DNA from: Pseudoxanthomonas sp.
GTDB lineage: Bacteria > Pseudomonadota > Gammaproteobacteria > Xanthomonadales > Xanthomonadaceae
Reading direction: 5' to 3'
DNA: 64,000 nucleotides
Assembly (NCBI RefSeq): GCF_027498035.1
Contig: NZ_CP114978.1
Location: 682,001 to 746,000 of the forward strand
In this document: positions 9,147-18,478 of the stretch, piece after piece
How the letters are laid out: the number at the start of each line of letters is the position of its first letter
Position numbering within the stretch: position 1 is the first letter of the stretch
Program-made: the position numbers and the translations under genes
Notes under the pieces: generated by a model
What the model was told of the DNA's origin: nothing
The model's database searches: none
The model's input: the letters and a program-made list of their open reading frames with translations, nothing else

Positions 9147-9320
9147 GCTTACCGAAGCAGATACATTGGCTGCGAAACCGTCACCATCGTGCTCCGCGTG
9201 TAGCCAGGACCAGCCTACTTCCACGAAGTCATAGCCGGGGCCGTGGCTATCGCTGGCAAAACAGGTAGCAGGGAGCAGTGCTGAGGCAATTGCCACGGTG
9301 GCAAGAAGACTCTTTTGCAT
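9120..9320 (-). pseudogene. Ax21-like outer-membrane protein, truncated by the IS remnant
   Basis: The frame starts with a signal peptide (MQKSLLATVAIASALLPATC) followed by a first beta strand (GYDFVEVGWSWLHAEHDGDG), which resembles the start of Ax21-family barrels of xanthomonads. After about 57 residues the protein runs into insertion-sequence DNA and ends with SPPRLTDTV. The longer start six codons upstream is less likely. The normal protein would be near 180-200 aa. This assignment rests on a short segment. Confidence 0.5.
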
Positions 9321-9390
9321 AGAACACCCCGCAATCAATCGTATGACTTTGGACGCGCGGCCAACATGTGGCCGCGCGTGCTCGGTGTGG

Positions 9391-11130
9391 CTAAAGTGCT
9401 ACATAGATGGCCTTGCCTTCTTTGATCGTTTCGACCACTTTGATGTCCTTGATCGCGTCCGGATCAACCTTCAATGGATTCTTGTCAAGGATGACGAGAT
9501 CGGCCAGCTTGCCCGCTTCGATAGAGCCCTTGCTGCCTTCCTCGAAATATTCATATGCGGCATTGATAGTTATGGCTTTGATGGCATCCAACGGGCTAAT
9601 TCTCTCATCGGGCCCCAACACCTTGCCGCTGCGAAGCTTGCGATTGACGGCGGTCCATACGACCATCATCTGGTTAATTGGCACCACGCTAAAATCGGTG
9701 TGATTTGTTGGCTTTAGCCCCAGCGTTAGCGCAGTCTGCATCGGGCTAATAAAGGACGCTTGTTCCATCCCTCTATTCTTGATATGAGCTTCGCCGAAGA
9801 AGAACGTATGCTCCGTGTAGAACGATGGAATCATTCTGTAGTCAAGATACTTCTGGAGCTGGTCTTTTCGAACGAACTGAGAGTGGATGATGACCGTGCG
9901 ACGGTCCCTCTCGGCAGCGCCAGTGATTGCGAACTCATGGCCATTCAGGACTGCGTCAATGCCCGCGTCGCCGTTCGCATGTGCAATGACCTGCAACCCC
10001 TTGTCGTAGCAGGTCTTGAACATTCCATTGAGGGTGTCCTGCGGGAAAGTGGGCTCGCCTTTCCAGTCTTTTTCGCCACCTGGCCCGCCGGTTAGGTAGG
10101 GAGTGGTAAAAAACGCGGTCTTCCCTTGTGGTGATCCATCGGCGAGGATCTTGCAGCCACCGAGCTTCAGGCGCTTTTTATAGGTGCCGAAGGTGCTCGC
10201 GGGGTGCACCTTGAGAACGTTCTCTAAGTCGCCAATGAAAGGGTAGGAGATCACGTCGATGAAGAGCTCGCCACGATCTGCCGCCCTCTGGAGTACCTCG
10301 ACCTGCGGAGCCATAGATGCGCCGTCTTGGGCAGTGGTGACGCCGGCAGCGGCATACAGATCTTGAGCATATTTGATCTGACTTGGCTCTTGGTCTGGAG
10401 AAGACGCAGGCAATTGCTCATGCAAGGGAATCCAAGCCGTTTCCATCAACAGGCCTGTGGGCTCCTGACTTCCAGGCCTACGCGCGATAACGCCGCCGGC
10501 TGGAGTCTTGGTAGCGGCCGAAATGCCAAACTTCTTCAGCGCGGCCGAATTAAGCACCGCTCCATGCGTTGACACATGTAGCACTATCACCGGATTGTCT
10601 GGAAATGCGGGGTCCAGATCATCGCGGGTAAGCGGATGGTCACCAGGAAGCATGTTGTCGTCGTACCCATACCCAAGAATGATTTCGCCGGGCTTCTTTG
10701 ATTTCGCCTGAGCAAATCGCTGCAACTCCGTGACGATTTCCGCGGCTGTGCTGGCAGGGCCCACCGGAGGCGCGGTAACGTTAGCTTGGTCCTCCATCGC
10801 CATGCCGTTGATGAAGTGGCTGTGTGGGTCTATGAAACCCGGCAGCAATGTCTTTCCCTTGAGATCGATCATCTTTGTAGCGGCACCCGTTGAACTCGCG
10901 GTGAGCTCGCTGAGACTGCCTACAGCGACAATCCTACCGTCCTTGATTGCGATGGCTTCAGCAGTAGGCTGCGCATCATTGACGGTGACAATGTCGCCTC
11001 CGAAATAGATCGAGTCGGCGGAATTCTGGTTGACTGCCGTAGTAGTTGGAGGCACTGCGTCGGCTTGTTCTTTGGAACAACCGGCTAAAAGAACGGCGGC
11101 GAGACTTATTCCGATGGCAACAGTTTTCAA
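9391..11130 (-). CDS. Secreted/lipoprotein amidohydrolase (YtcJ-like, amidohydrolase 3 family)
   Basis: 579 aa from a TTG start with GGAG upstream. The N terminus is a lipoprotein signal (lipobox LAGC at about 15-18). The metal-binding start of the amidohydrolase barrel is GFIDPHSHF (about 98-106). Later His/Asp residues (QVIAHANGDAGIDAV, NHTDF) fit YtcJ-like metal-dependent hydrolases. The C terminus ends with the usual beta-sandwich (GKLADLVILDKNPLKVD). Substrate unknown. The gene is clearly lower in GC than the flanking operons and stands alone between an IS remnant and gene-poor DNA, which suggests transfer. Confidence 0.75.
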   Translation of the reverse strand: MKTVAIGISLAAVLLAGCSKEQADAVPPTTTAVNQNSADSIYFGGDIVTVNDAQPTAEAIAIKDGRIVAVGSLSELTASSTGAATKMIDLKGKTLLPGFIDPHSHFINGMAMEDQANVTAPPVGPASTAAEIVTELQRFAQAKSKKPGEIILGYGYDDNMLPGDHPLTRDDLDPAFPDNPVIVLHVSTHGAVLNSAALKKFGISAATKTPAGGVIARRPGSQEPTGLLMETAWIPLHEQLPASSPDQEPSQIKYAQDLYAAAGVTTAQDGASMAPQVEVLQRAADRGELFIDVISYPFIGDLENVLKVHPASTFGTYKKRLKLGGCKILADGSPQGKTAFFTTPYLTGGPGGEKDWKGEPTFPQDTLNGMFKTCYDKGLQVIAHANGDAGIDAVLNGHEFAITGAAERDRRTVIIHSQFVRKDQLQKYLDYRMIPSFYTEHTFFFGEAHIKNRGMEQASFISPMQTALTLGLKPTNHTDFSVVPINQMMVVWTAVNRKLRSGKVLGPDERISPLDAIKAITINAAYEYFEEGSKGSIEAGKLADLVILDKNPLKVDPDAIKDIKVVETIKEGKAIYVAL

Positions 11131-12140
11131 AGTGGATCTCCATGCAGGATTGATTTAGGCCAGCGGCATCGTCACTTCCAATTATCAAACCAAAATGAGC
11201 GACATGACCTAATCGAATTTTGGAAAATCTGGAGCTACAGGCACCTTAGGTTCGCCAACTGCGATTAGGCGATTGCAGTGTATTGAGGTCTCTGGTCTGC
11301 TCCCCAGCAGTGAGACGCCCCGCCGGAGATTATGGCATTGACACGCGTTCGTTTTGCTACGAATTTCACACCCCGACCCTTGGTAGCCAGTAACGGGGCT
11401 AGGACCAGCTGACCGGCAGAGCTACCCAGATATCAGTTGCCCGCCTAAACCCGATTCAAACGAAGCCCCGCAGCTCATTGGGGCTGCAGACAACAGTGCT
11501 GGGTTAGAGCGGTTTCAACACTGACGTCGGGAACAATTGAGCGCGACGTTTCCGTTCCGCCAGGGCCGCGGCTCTCTGGGGCCTTCTACTTAAGGCGTTC
11601 TAGGGTGGTGCGGTCGCTAACTTTCCTAACCGCCCGCTCAGGACCCGCAATGCCCTCGATGTCGTCTATTCCAGCAAACGCCGCTGGATCAGTGTTTCGG
11701 CGACCTCATTGTCGGCGCACAGCGCTGCTTGGCCATCGTGTTCAAGCGTGTCCGCGGAAGAATGCCACCAGTAGAGCGGGGTTTGGTGCAGAGCCGTACT
11801 TCTCGGAGGTGAATGGTAAAGCGGTGACTTAGTCGGATGACGCGCAAAAATTCACAGCTTTACCGAGCCCGGTTGCAGGATCGACTGGGTAAAATTGCCT
11901 AATTTTTTCGGCATAGCGTTCATCGTGTACCACTAGTGTCTGCGTGTGTTCAAAGCTGCTCAGAAACATCTGCATTGATTGCCCAGACTCTCCGCCGGGA
12001 TTGCCCAAAATTCTCTGCGGTGAACAGCGCCCACGCCCAGATCGTGACACTCCTGCAGCAGTACGGCGACGGGTTCACCCCCAAACAACTGGCGGCGATT
12101 CGTCGCCGTCTGCGCCCGCAGCGGTGAGCAGGGACTGGGG
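11131..12140. other. Gene-poor stretch in the accessory island
   Basis: About 1 kb without a gene I can support. Short frames exist, such as a GTG frame at 12019-12127 ending in KQLAAIRRRLRPQR, but none shows a convincing ribosome binding site or family. Low-GC and mixed composition suggest old debris of mobile DNA. Confidence 0.4.
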
Positions 12141-12599
12141 TTATTCCTCGTCCCCGTCGAACTCGACGAGGGCTGCACGCAAGACCGCAGCAGGATCGGT
12201 CCTGAGCATCTCCTCAGGAGTCGCACCATCCAGCAAAACGTGGCGAGTCATAAACCACTCCACCTCACCCCAGCCGGTCGAACGCCCCTGATCATCCGTA
12301 ATAAACGGCCCTTTTTCCCGCATGACCGTCAGGATGTCGTGCAACTCGCTGATGGGCTGGCCATCTTCCCGGAACTGCCACGTGGGGTAGCGGTACTGGG
12401 ACGAGGGCGGATCCGTGAATACCGCGAGAAGTCGCCATTGCCGACGCAGCTCCGTCGCCACTGACCGGACGCCTTCGCGGGTAGGATCAATCGCCTTGGA
12501 CACTACTGCCGCCACTGGCCACTGCGCCGCCAACCTCGCGCGTTCTTGCGCAGCGGCAAGTTCGATCGGCAGTAAGTGATCATAATCGGAGGTCACCAT
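12141..12599 (-). CDS. MbcA/ParS/Xre antitoxin-like protein (DUF2384-related C terminus)
   Basis: 152 aa. The C-terminal half (TWQFREDGQPISELHDIL, then TPEEMLRTDPAAVLRAA) has the shape of the MbcA/ParS/Xre toxin-binding domain: a 'P-x-W-Q-F' strand followed by helices and a final 'TP-x-x-L' helix. The N-terminal half contains helices but no clear HTH. Such proteins usually pair with a RES-domain toxin, which I do not find on either side. It may be an orphan or a regulator. The assignment is by motif only. Confidence 0.5.
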   Translation of the reverse strand: MVTSDYDHLLPIELAAAQERARLAAQWPVAAVVSKAIDPTREGVRSVATELRRQWRLLAVFTDPPSSQYRYPTWQFREDGQPISELHDILTVMREKGPFITDDQGRSTGWGEVEWFMTRHVLLDGATPEEMLRTDPAAVLRAALVEFDGDEE

Positions 12600-13568
12600 C
12601 TAGCCTCTGCACCCCGTGGGGAAAGTCCCTGTCATGAAACGGGCAGCACGCGCTCCGGCGCGGCGCTTAACGTCTCCTTCGGATTCGTTCTATGCCCTTG
12701 GCCTGGAGCGAATCTGGCGCCTCCGCGGGGACTCGTGTGCGGATAGTGGCAAATCCCCAACAGAATTTGCAGCCTAACCTAAGTAAGGCAGGTGCGAGTT
12801 GGTGTCCCAATGGCATGAATTTCTGCGTGAGTTCCTGGTCGATTTGGTGTTCTGCCTGGGAAATGCAAGAACCCTGCGTCCGGGTAGGAAGAAGTTCTGC
12901 AAAGAACAGCAGTCAACAACAACAGCCGTTGTCCATTGAAGCTCACTAGTTCAAATGGGTTCTTGGCAGTAATCGTCGATCATTACGCGAAATGTTATTT
13001 ATCCATTAATCCTGATCGAAAATGGGCGTCAATGATCAAAACTTAGTTCCGCGCACTCTTGTCGGCGTTTTTAAACGTTGTCGCGTGCCAAAGAGCAGCT
13101 AAGTGCTTGATTCTGCGTGCATACAGAGATCGTAGACCGTCTTCAGCATGGCGAAAAACCCATGATGCGACGCTATAGCGGCAAAAAGCTCACGGAGCGA
13201 CAGCATAAAAAAACAAAGAGACTCATTGACCGTGAACTCGCTTTGGCGCGCAAAGTCGACAGTGAAATCACAAGCTGTCTAAAGCATGAATGAATTTTGG
13301 CACTGAGCCACTGCGCAAAACCAATCGTCCGCGCAGTAGGAGTTGTGAGTTTTACAGCGCATATAGCCAACATCGCGGCATAACTGCGAAGGAATGCGTC
13401 ATGCCCACCCGCCTGACGTTTCACATGAGGACTGGCAAACCAGTGACGAATCGCATATTCGGCTGACTGTGATAACAATTGGAAACCTAAGCGGCGCATC
13501 GACGCTATTTCGGAGGCTTAGAAATGCATATGAGCTGATTATCGCACTACATCTTTAGGCAGAAAGCA

Positions 13569-13600
13569 GAAAAGCCCGAGCCGGCAAGCTCGAGCTTTTC
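13569..13600. terminator. Strong hairpin upstream of tniA
   Basis: A 13-bp stem with one mismatch (GAAAAGCcCGAGC against its complement) and a 6-nt loop. On the minus strand the stem is followed by a T-rich run, as in an intrinsic terminator. It could insulate the transposition genes from outside transcription. Confidence 0.5.
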
Positions 13601-13646
13601 AAAGACCATACAGTTTGCGCCGTATGGGGGCAGCCTGCCAGTTCAT

Positions 13647-13666
13647 CCCCTCGTCGTCAAGAGGGG
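13647..13666. other. CCCCTC/GAGGGG hairpin in the tniA leader
   Basis: A perfect 6-bp GC stem with an 8-nt loop, ending about 20 nt before the GGAG of tniA. It could influence translation initiation. No known regulator is implied. Confidence 0.35.
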
Positions 13667-13696
13667 CGGGAGCTATTTGCCTCATTGGAGTCTGAG

Positions 13697-15667
13697 ATGA
13701 AGAAAAAAAAGAGAATCACCGGTTCAACCTCCACATTTGAAGTTGTTGCAGGGGCGAGGGCAGCGTATTTCAACCGAGGCGTCGTCGTCGTCTCCATCTC
13801 ATCCGGCGACCTTATCCAGGTCCGGTTTATGGGTAGCGATGAAGTTGTCTGGGCGAGCGTGGCTGACCTGGCTCCTTATTTGGAGGACGCACAAATGCGC
13901 GTCATTCCGCACCTTACGTGCGCAGACCCTGTCCTTGAAAAGCGATGCGCAGACTGGGCGTCCGGATTCAAGGGTATGGAGAGCAAATCTGGAAGTCACT
14001 CGCTAAGCGAACTGGCAAAAGCGATGGGCGTAAGCCTCCGGACTGCCCAACGGCGTTATCGAATATTCCGGAGTGACCCGAGCCCCGGCGCTCAAATAAA
14101 TACCCCGCCTGGACGCGCACCCGGCACAAGGTCTCTACCTGCACCGATCGAGAAGATTGTTGATCTGGCGACATCTGAAATTTACGAATCTCCTGAGAGA
14201 AAGCCAATAAGCGCAGTAAAACAGCGCGTTGACGAACTCTGTGAGGGGGCTGGTCTTTCGGCGCCGTCATATTCTGCCGTAAGAGCCAGAATCAGATCTC
14301 AGCACGGGATCAAACAAATGAGAAAAAGATATGGCATGCACAAAGCTGATGCACTGCTAAAGCCGGCGACGACGGGTCTCGTCACTAGCCGTCCACTTGA
14401 AGTTGTTCAAATAGATCATGCCAGAGTGGATGTGCACGTCGTTCATCCCGAGACACGCCAAGTGATAGGAAGACCTTGGATAACACTAGCGATTGATGTG
14501 TATACGCGGTGCATCATGGGCTTTCATCTTTCTCTGGATGCGCCAAACCATACCGCCGTGGGATTGACGATTTCCCATGCCTGCCGGCCAAAGCAAAACT
14601 GGTTAAAAGAAATTTCGGTAAGCGTTGATTATCCGATGTACGGAATGATGGAGAGCATCCACTGGGATAATGCCAAAGAATTCCACACGAAGGAGGTAAA
14701 GGCTCAGTGCCAGAGGTTTGGAATTGGAGTTAATATCAGGCCAGTCAGGAAGCCTCATTACGGCGCCTACATTGAAAGGCTCATTGGAACATTCAGTAGA
14801 AAAGTAAAACTTCTGCCTGGAACATCATTCTCCAACGCTGTCGAGAGGGGTGACTATGATTCCGAAGAATCAGCCGCCCTCACGATGTCCGAGCTAAACA
14901 GCTGGATCATCCTTGAGCTTGCCGGAAAGTATCACAATGAACAACACCGAGGGCTACAGGGCGCAACGCCAAGAATGATGTGGGATGAGGCATGGAGAAA
15001 AAAAGACGGAAGTATTGAATTGCCCCGTCTGATAAGTGACCCGAAGTCTTTCTTCATTGGCTTCCTTCCAACCACTGAACGCATGGTAAGGACTGACGGC
15101 ATCAGCCTCAATACACTCCGCTATTGGGATTCAGCATTGAGTGGCTTCATTGGAAACAAAAAAAAATACATGTTTCATAGTAACGATCGAGACTTGTCTC
15201 GAATCTTCATGGCGGATGGCGACTCCTATATAGAAATTCCTTCCGTAGATCGTACGATGGGTTCATTTTCGAAGCATGAGCTAAACGCCGCAAAGCGCTC
15301 TCTTCGAAAAGAAGCCAAAGGCGAGTTTAGCACGAAGCGTATTTTTGAAGCTTTACGGGAGCAGCGTGAACTGGTCGACAACGCCTTGACGGAGTCAAAG
15401 CGAGCACGTCGAGATCATGCCAAGCGAAAAGCAAACGAGGCGCAGAAAATACCCGGTTCGGAACATGACTCGCCTGTCGATAAGGACCCGGTCAACTTCG
15501 ACCAAGAAGTTGAAGTGCCTGTCTACGCTGCCGGCCTTGAATTTGGCAGCCCTATTACCTACAAGCCGTTTCCAATTGGTTCGCCTCCATACGTAAAAAA
15601 AATTAACTCGCATATCTACGACGAGGAAGTTGCCGCGACGAACAGTTCATTGGAGGATCTGCCTTGA
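13697..15667 (+). CDS. tniA: TniA/TnsB-like DDE transposase
   Basis: 656 aa from ATG 13697 (GGAG 6 nt upstream; a TTG further up is less likely). The middle is an rve-type catalytic domain with the triad D about 239 (VVQIDHARVD), D about 323 (HWDNAKEFH) and E about 359 (AYIERLIG). Ahead of it are helix-turn-helix DNA-binding segments (LSELAKAMGVSLRTAQRRYR near 95-114). The beta-barrel and charged C terminus follow, as in TniA/TnsB. The enzyme joins 3' transposon ends to target DNA. It ends in TTGA, overlapping the ATPase gene. Confidence 0.88.
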   Translation: MKKKKRITGSTSTFEVVAGARAAYFNRGVVVVSISSGDLIQVRFMGSDEVVWASVADLAPYLEDAQMRVIPHLTCADPVLEKRCADWASGFKGMESKSGSHSLSELAKAMGVSLRTAQRRYRIFRSDPSPGAQINTPPGRAPGTRSLPAPIEKIVDLATSEIYESPERKPISAVKQRVDELCEGAGLSAPSYSAVRARIRSQHGIKQMRKRYGMHKADALLKPATTGLVTSRPLEVVQIDHARVDVHVVHPETRQVIGRPWITLAIDVYTRCIMGFHLSLDAPNHTAVGLTISHACRPKQNWLKEISVSVDYPMYGMMESIHWDNAKEFHTKEVKAQCQRFGIGVNIRPVRKPHYGAYIERLIGTFSRKVKLLPGTSFSNAVERGDYDSEESAALTMSELNSWIILELAGKYHNEQHRGLQGATPRMMWDEAWRKKDGSIELPRLISDPKSFFIGFLPTTERMVRTDGISLNTLRYWDSALSGFIGNKKKYMFHSNDRDLSRIFMADGDSYIEIPSVDRTMGSFSKHELNAAKRSLRKEAKGEFSTKRIFEALREQRELVDNALTESKRARRDHAKRKANEAQKIPGSEHDSPVDKDPVNFDQEVEVPVYAAGLEFGSPITYKPFPIGSPPYVKKINSHIYDEEVAATNSSLEDLP

Positions 15668-16545
15668 ATTCATTCGCTCATCTTGCGCCTGAGGTGGAAG
15701 TCCATATGGAATCTCAAGGCAGCCGCATCTCATTTCTTCGACAAAAGAACTTTCCGTACGTCCACAATCACTATTCGAATGCGGCTCTAGCTTGGCTCGC
15801 CGACGCTTACGAGCATGAGTATGGAAAAGGGCGTCCGCTGGGCCTTCATATTGTTGGAGATTCAGGAATGGGGAAGTCCAGAATATTCAAGTTTTATAAG
15901 GATTCGCTGGCTTCCGAAAGCAGGGATGATGAAGGAAGGAAGTATCAGGGCGTGATGCACGTCGAAGTTTCCTCTACGGGCAGTCATGTTGATTTATGTA
16001 ATCTTTTAGCTGATGCGTGCGTGCCTGACTTCAAGTTGCGTCGCGGTGTGGGCATGGATAAGGAGCTCTGCAGGCTTCTCAAGCAATTTGGAGTGAGGCA
16101 AATATTAATAGACGAAGCAGGAAATTTTTTAAATGGTGGCCCGAAGTCAGTAAGCATCTGTCTGTCCACGCTCAAGTCGCTAAGTAACGCGGGATTTGCA
16201 TTGTCCATTGCAACGACGATGAATTGGCGGAACGTCTTGGCGTCCGATGAACAACTTGGATCCCGTTTTACACACCTGAAGCTATCTCGCTGGGAAGAAT
16301 CGCTTTCTTTCCGGTCATTTTTGAAAGGGGTCGAGAGGTATTTGCCGTTGCCGTCACCGTCTGGGCTCGATAAGCGAGAGCATCTACGTTGGCTCTTGAG
16401 TCATAACTTCTGCACGACCGACGACATCCTGCGCGTACTCATACGCGCCAGCATTATCGCGATCTCTGAAGACGAGCCGTGCTTGTCTCGCTCAATTCTT
16501 GAGCGAGCCGAGCTCCTTATGACTCCGAATCCGGCGGTGGGTTAG
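15664..16545 (+). CDS. tniB: TniB/TnsC-like AAA ATPase
   Basis: 293 aa from a TTG start that overlaps the tniA stop (TTGA) and has GGAGG upstream. Walker A is GDSGMGKS (65-72) and Walker B is ILIDE (147-151). A sensor-type Arg region follows. The family binds DNA as an ATP-dependent filament and passes target choice from TniQ to the transposase. The size fits TniB better than the longer TnsC of Tn7. Confidence 0.85.
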   Translation: MNSFAHLAPEVEVHMESQGSRISFLRQKNFPYVHNHYSNAALAWLADAYEHEYGKGRPLGLHIVGDSGMGKSRIFKFYKDSLASESRDDEGRKYQGVMHVEVSSTGSHVDLCNLLADACVPDFKLRRGVGMDKELCRLLKQFGVRQILIDEAGNFLNGGPKSVSICLSTLKSLSNAGFALSIATTMNWRNVLASDEQLGSRFTHLKLSRWEESLSFRSFLKGVERYLPLPSPSGLDKREHLRWLLSHNFCTTDDILRVLIRASIIAISEDEPCLSRSILERAELLMTPNPAVG

Positions 16546-17402
16546 TGGACTTTGAAAAATATCCGGTGTTGGCTCTTCCCGCAGAGGGTGAGTCGTTTTG
16601 CTCTTGGTCTAGCGCTACCCGCTTACTTCTAGGGTTCGACGAAAAATCGTGGTTGGAAATCATTGGTTCTGATATCCGCGAGCCCGAGCGGCCAGCCCGC
16701 GGAATCACCTGGACAGGGGTACCAGCGAAAATTGGATCAATTTCCGAGGTGCCGGCGGCTTTCAGGAGCTTGCCGGAGTATCGGCGCCGTCATTGCGCAA
16801 TCTGCTTTATTGATCAGCTTGGCAACAGACGCTGGCCCACCATGTGCACCTGGATTGACGTACGCAGCATTGCTTGTTCCAAGCACATGCTGCTACTACA
16901 GCCGGCGATGCCATCCAGCCCAGACTATGTGCATAGAACATTAGAGGCTGACGATGAAATCTACGATGTCTTCATGTGGCTCGAAGAATGGAAATCTCTT
17001 GAAAGGAGCCGCAATATTGCTGATCGAGTTGAAGCACATTGGCGAAGAGATCTGACTACGGCGTGCACCCGTAATTGGTCTAACTATCATGACCACGGAC
17101 TAGGCACTCTGATCCTTTGGGAATTGCATTCGCAAGGATGGTCTATCGGGATCGGAGGTGGGAGAAATCCTCCGAATCGGCCTGCGCGTTCCGGGCACCT
17201 GACCTCCTCTGTGCGGCTCGGGGCCTTCATCGCCGCGTATCGGCTCTGGCTTATATTTAGAGCTTCAGGCTCGACTTTGGAGTATGCACGAGTTCCGGAT
17301 CCCGGCCGTCGTGCGTGGGGCTGGCTGCATGCGCGATGGCGGCGTCGGGCTTTCCCTGAGCGAAATGCGCAGCTGCGTGCATTCTGCATGTTGAGCCGTT
17401 AG
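16545..17402 (+). CDS. tniQ: TniQ-family target-selection protein
   Basis: 285 aa from GTG overlapping the tniB stop (TAGTG). It opens with LPAEGESFCSWSSATRLLLG (11-30), the typical TniQ start, and has a zinc-finger pattern C84-x2-C87 ... C111-x2-H114. It is short compared with TnsD (about 500 aa). It is closer to TniQ of Tn5053-like elements, so site-specific attTn7 recognition is unlikely. Confidence 0.8.
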   Translation: MDFEKYPVLALPAEGESFCSWSSATRLLLGFDEKSWLEIIGSDIREPERPARGITWTGVPAKIGSISEVPAAFRSLPEYRRRHCAICFIDQLGNRRWPTMCTWIDVRSIACSKHMLLLQPAMPSSPDYVHRTLEADDEIYDVFMWLEEWKSLERSRNIADRVEAHWRRDLTTACTRNWSNYHDHGLGTLILWELHSQGWSIGIGGGRNPPNRPARSGHLTSSVRLGAFIAAYRLWLIFRASGSTLEYARVPDPGRRAWGWLHARWRRRAFPERNAQLRAFCMLSR

Positions 17403-17450
17403 AGGTGGCTGCAGTAAGACTGGGGCGCTGGAGCGAAGAACTTCGACGGT

Positions 17451-17467
17451 TGTTGTCCGAGACAACA
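17451..17467. other. TGTTGTC-CGA-GACAACA hairpin after tniQ
   Basis: A perfect 7-bp stem with a 3-nt loop, 49 bp after tniQ. There is no T-run, so it is a weak terminator candidate. The GACAACA half also has the ACA expected at a transposon end, but no matching left end was found. Confidence 0.3.
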
Positions 17468-17581
17468 CGGCTCTCCTCTTAGCCATCCGTGGCGAAAAGG
17501 CACCTAAGCGCGACCGCTATCCCCCTGAGCCGCTTTTCGCGCCCGCGTTTGGTACAACGCCCAGTAGCGACGGGTGACGGA

Positions 17582-18361
17582 CTAGCCATGCCTTGGTTTC
17601 GGCGGTGGGGGTTTGCTCCAGAAGAGTCTTCCCATTGGCATGACACGTTCCAAGAAAATCTCAAGCAGTAGCGGGTGTCGCCAGTTTGAATCTGGCACAA
17701 AGCAGTAGTCGTCTTCGGCAATCTCATTTGCAGCCTGCTTGGCGAAAAGCCACCTTCCACGACGCTGGATCTGCGTTTCTAGCATCGAGTAGGCTGCGGT
17801 AGCATCGAAGTTCTCCCGTAGGAGGCATGCGGCCGCGTGCCGCAGTCCCGCCCAGGCCAGGTAGCGGCGTCGGCCAAGCGAATAGGGCGCCCATTCGCGC
17901 CTTATTGAGGCGATCAATGGGTTCGGATCTAGATTCGCCATTTGGTGACGCTGTAATAGGTGGAGAAGATAGGCTTCACTATCGGCGTCGACCAAAAGAC
18001 TCCATAGGGCTTCACTCGATGAACGGTCATCCTTGACGCGCAGCTGCAACGCTTGTTCTAGCGCTCGCTGCAATGCGCCGGCAGGCGTGCCATGGTCGCG
18101 ATTGAGCCAACTTATTGGGTCGTACAATGCGCGTTGCGCATTGGGAGTATCGCTTGAACAGCGCGCCAGAATCCCAGCGTCTTCGAGCGTTTGGAGCAGA
18201 TCTAGTGTCAGGGGCAGTCGCGCGGTGATTGGTCGCGGTTCGCGAGTTGCGAGCCCGATCGCGCACCACGCCGCCGTCCCAATCAATCCAATTCGCTCAG
18301 AGGCGCGCAGCAGTGCCGGGTGCGGCTTAAGAGAAGTCAATTGAGTGCGGACACGAGCCAC
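17582..18361 (-). CDS. Hypothetical protein, 259 aa, divergent from an Xre gene
   Basis: No family recognised. The protein is mostly alpha-helical, with many Arg/Leu/Ala residues and Trp-rich segments (RRRYLAWAGLRHAA; NWRHPLLLEIFLERV). The tail is proline/lysine-rich (WSKPPPPKPRHG). No signal peptide or membrane span is seen. It lies between the TniQ gene and a divergent Xre-type regulator. That arrangement is common for cargo or toxin/defence pairs, but I cannot name its function. Confidence 0.6.
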   Translation of the reverse strand: MARVRTQLTSLKPHPALLRASERIGLIGTAAWCAIGLATREPRPITARLPLTLDLLQTLEDAGILARCSSDTPNAQRALYDPISWLNRDHGTPAGALQRALEQALQLRVKDDRSSSEALWSLLVDADSEAYLLHLLQRHQMANLDPNPLIASIRREWAPYSLGRRRYLAWAGLRHAAACLLRENFDATAAYSMLETQIQRRGRWLFAKQAANEIAEDDYCFVPDSNWRHPLLLEIFLERVMPMGRLFWSKPPPPKPRHG

Positions 18362-18478
18362 GCGTACCTCACGGTGTCTTGGGACAAGCGTAGCAACTGG
18401 CTCGTATCAAAGCCACATGATTTTCATGTAACCGGTGGCTAGCTCATAGATTGCTTGTCGCGTTCAGCGACGACAGCA

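Larger units (their letters stand above)
12600..13696. other. AT-richer leader and probable end region of the Tn7-like module
   Basis: No supported gene. Composition falls sharply after about 12950 and stays low through the transposition genes, so one transposon end is expected here. Imperfect repeats of a CGACGCTATnnCGG type occur at 13164-13182 and 13497-13514 and could be transposase-binding sites. Two hairpins lie at 13569-13600 and 13647-13666. The terminal inverted repeat itself could not be identified. Confidence 0.4.
13697..17402 (+). mobile_element. Tn7/Tn5053-type transposition module tniA-tniB-tniQ
   Basis: Three overlapping genes for a DDE integrase-type transposase, an AAA ATPase and a TniQ-type target protein. 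There is no TnsA endonuclease gene and no TniR resolvase gene next to it. No CRISPR array or cas gene is present, so it is not a CRISPR-guided element. Codon use and GC differ from the host operons. The outer ends are not resolved, so the span given is only the core genes; the 259-aa gene and the Xre gene to the right may be cargo. Confidence 0.75.

Noticed and set aside
12019..12127. 35-codon GTG frame ending in KQLAAIRRRLRPQR
   Set aside because: Helical and basic but without a ribosome binding site or known relatives; too short to support.
13173..13499. 108-aa minus-strand frame ahead of the tni genes
   Set aside because: Unusual composition, no ribosome binding site, no family; more likely part of the transposon end region.
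13697..17402. CRISPR-associated transposon
   Set aside because: TniQ and TnsB/TnsC-like genes are present but there is no cas gene and no repeat-spacer array in the window.
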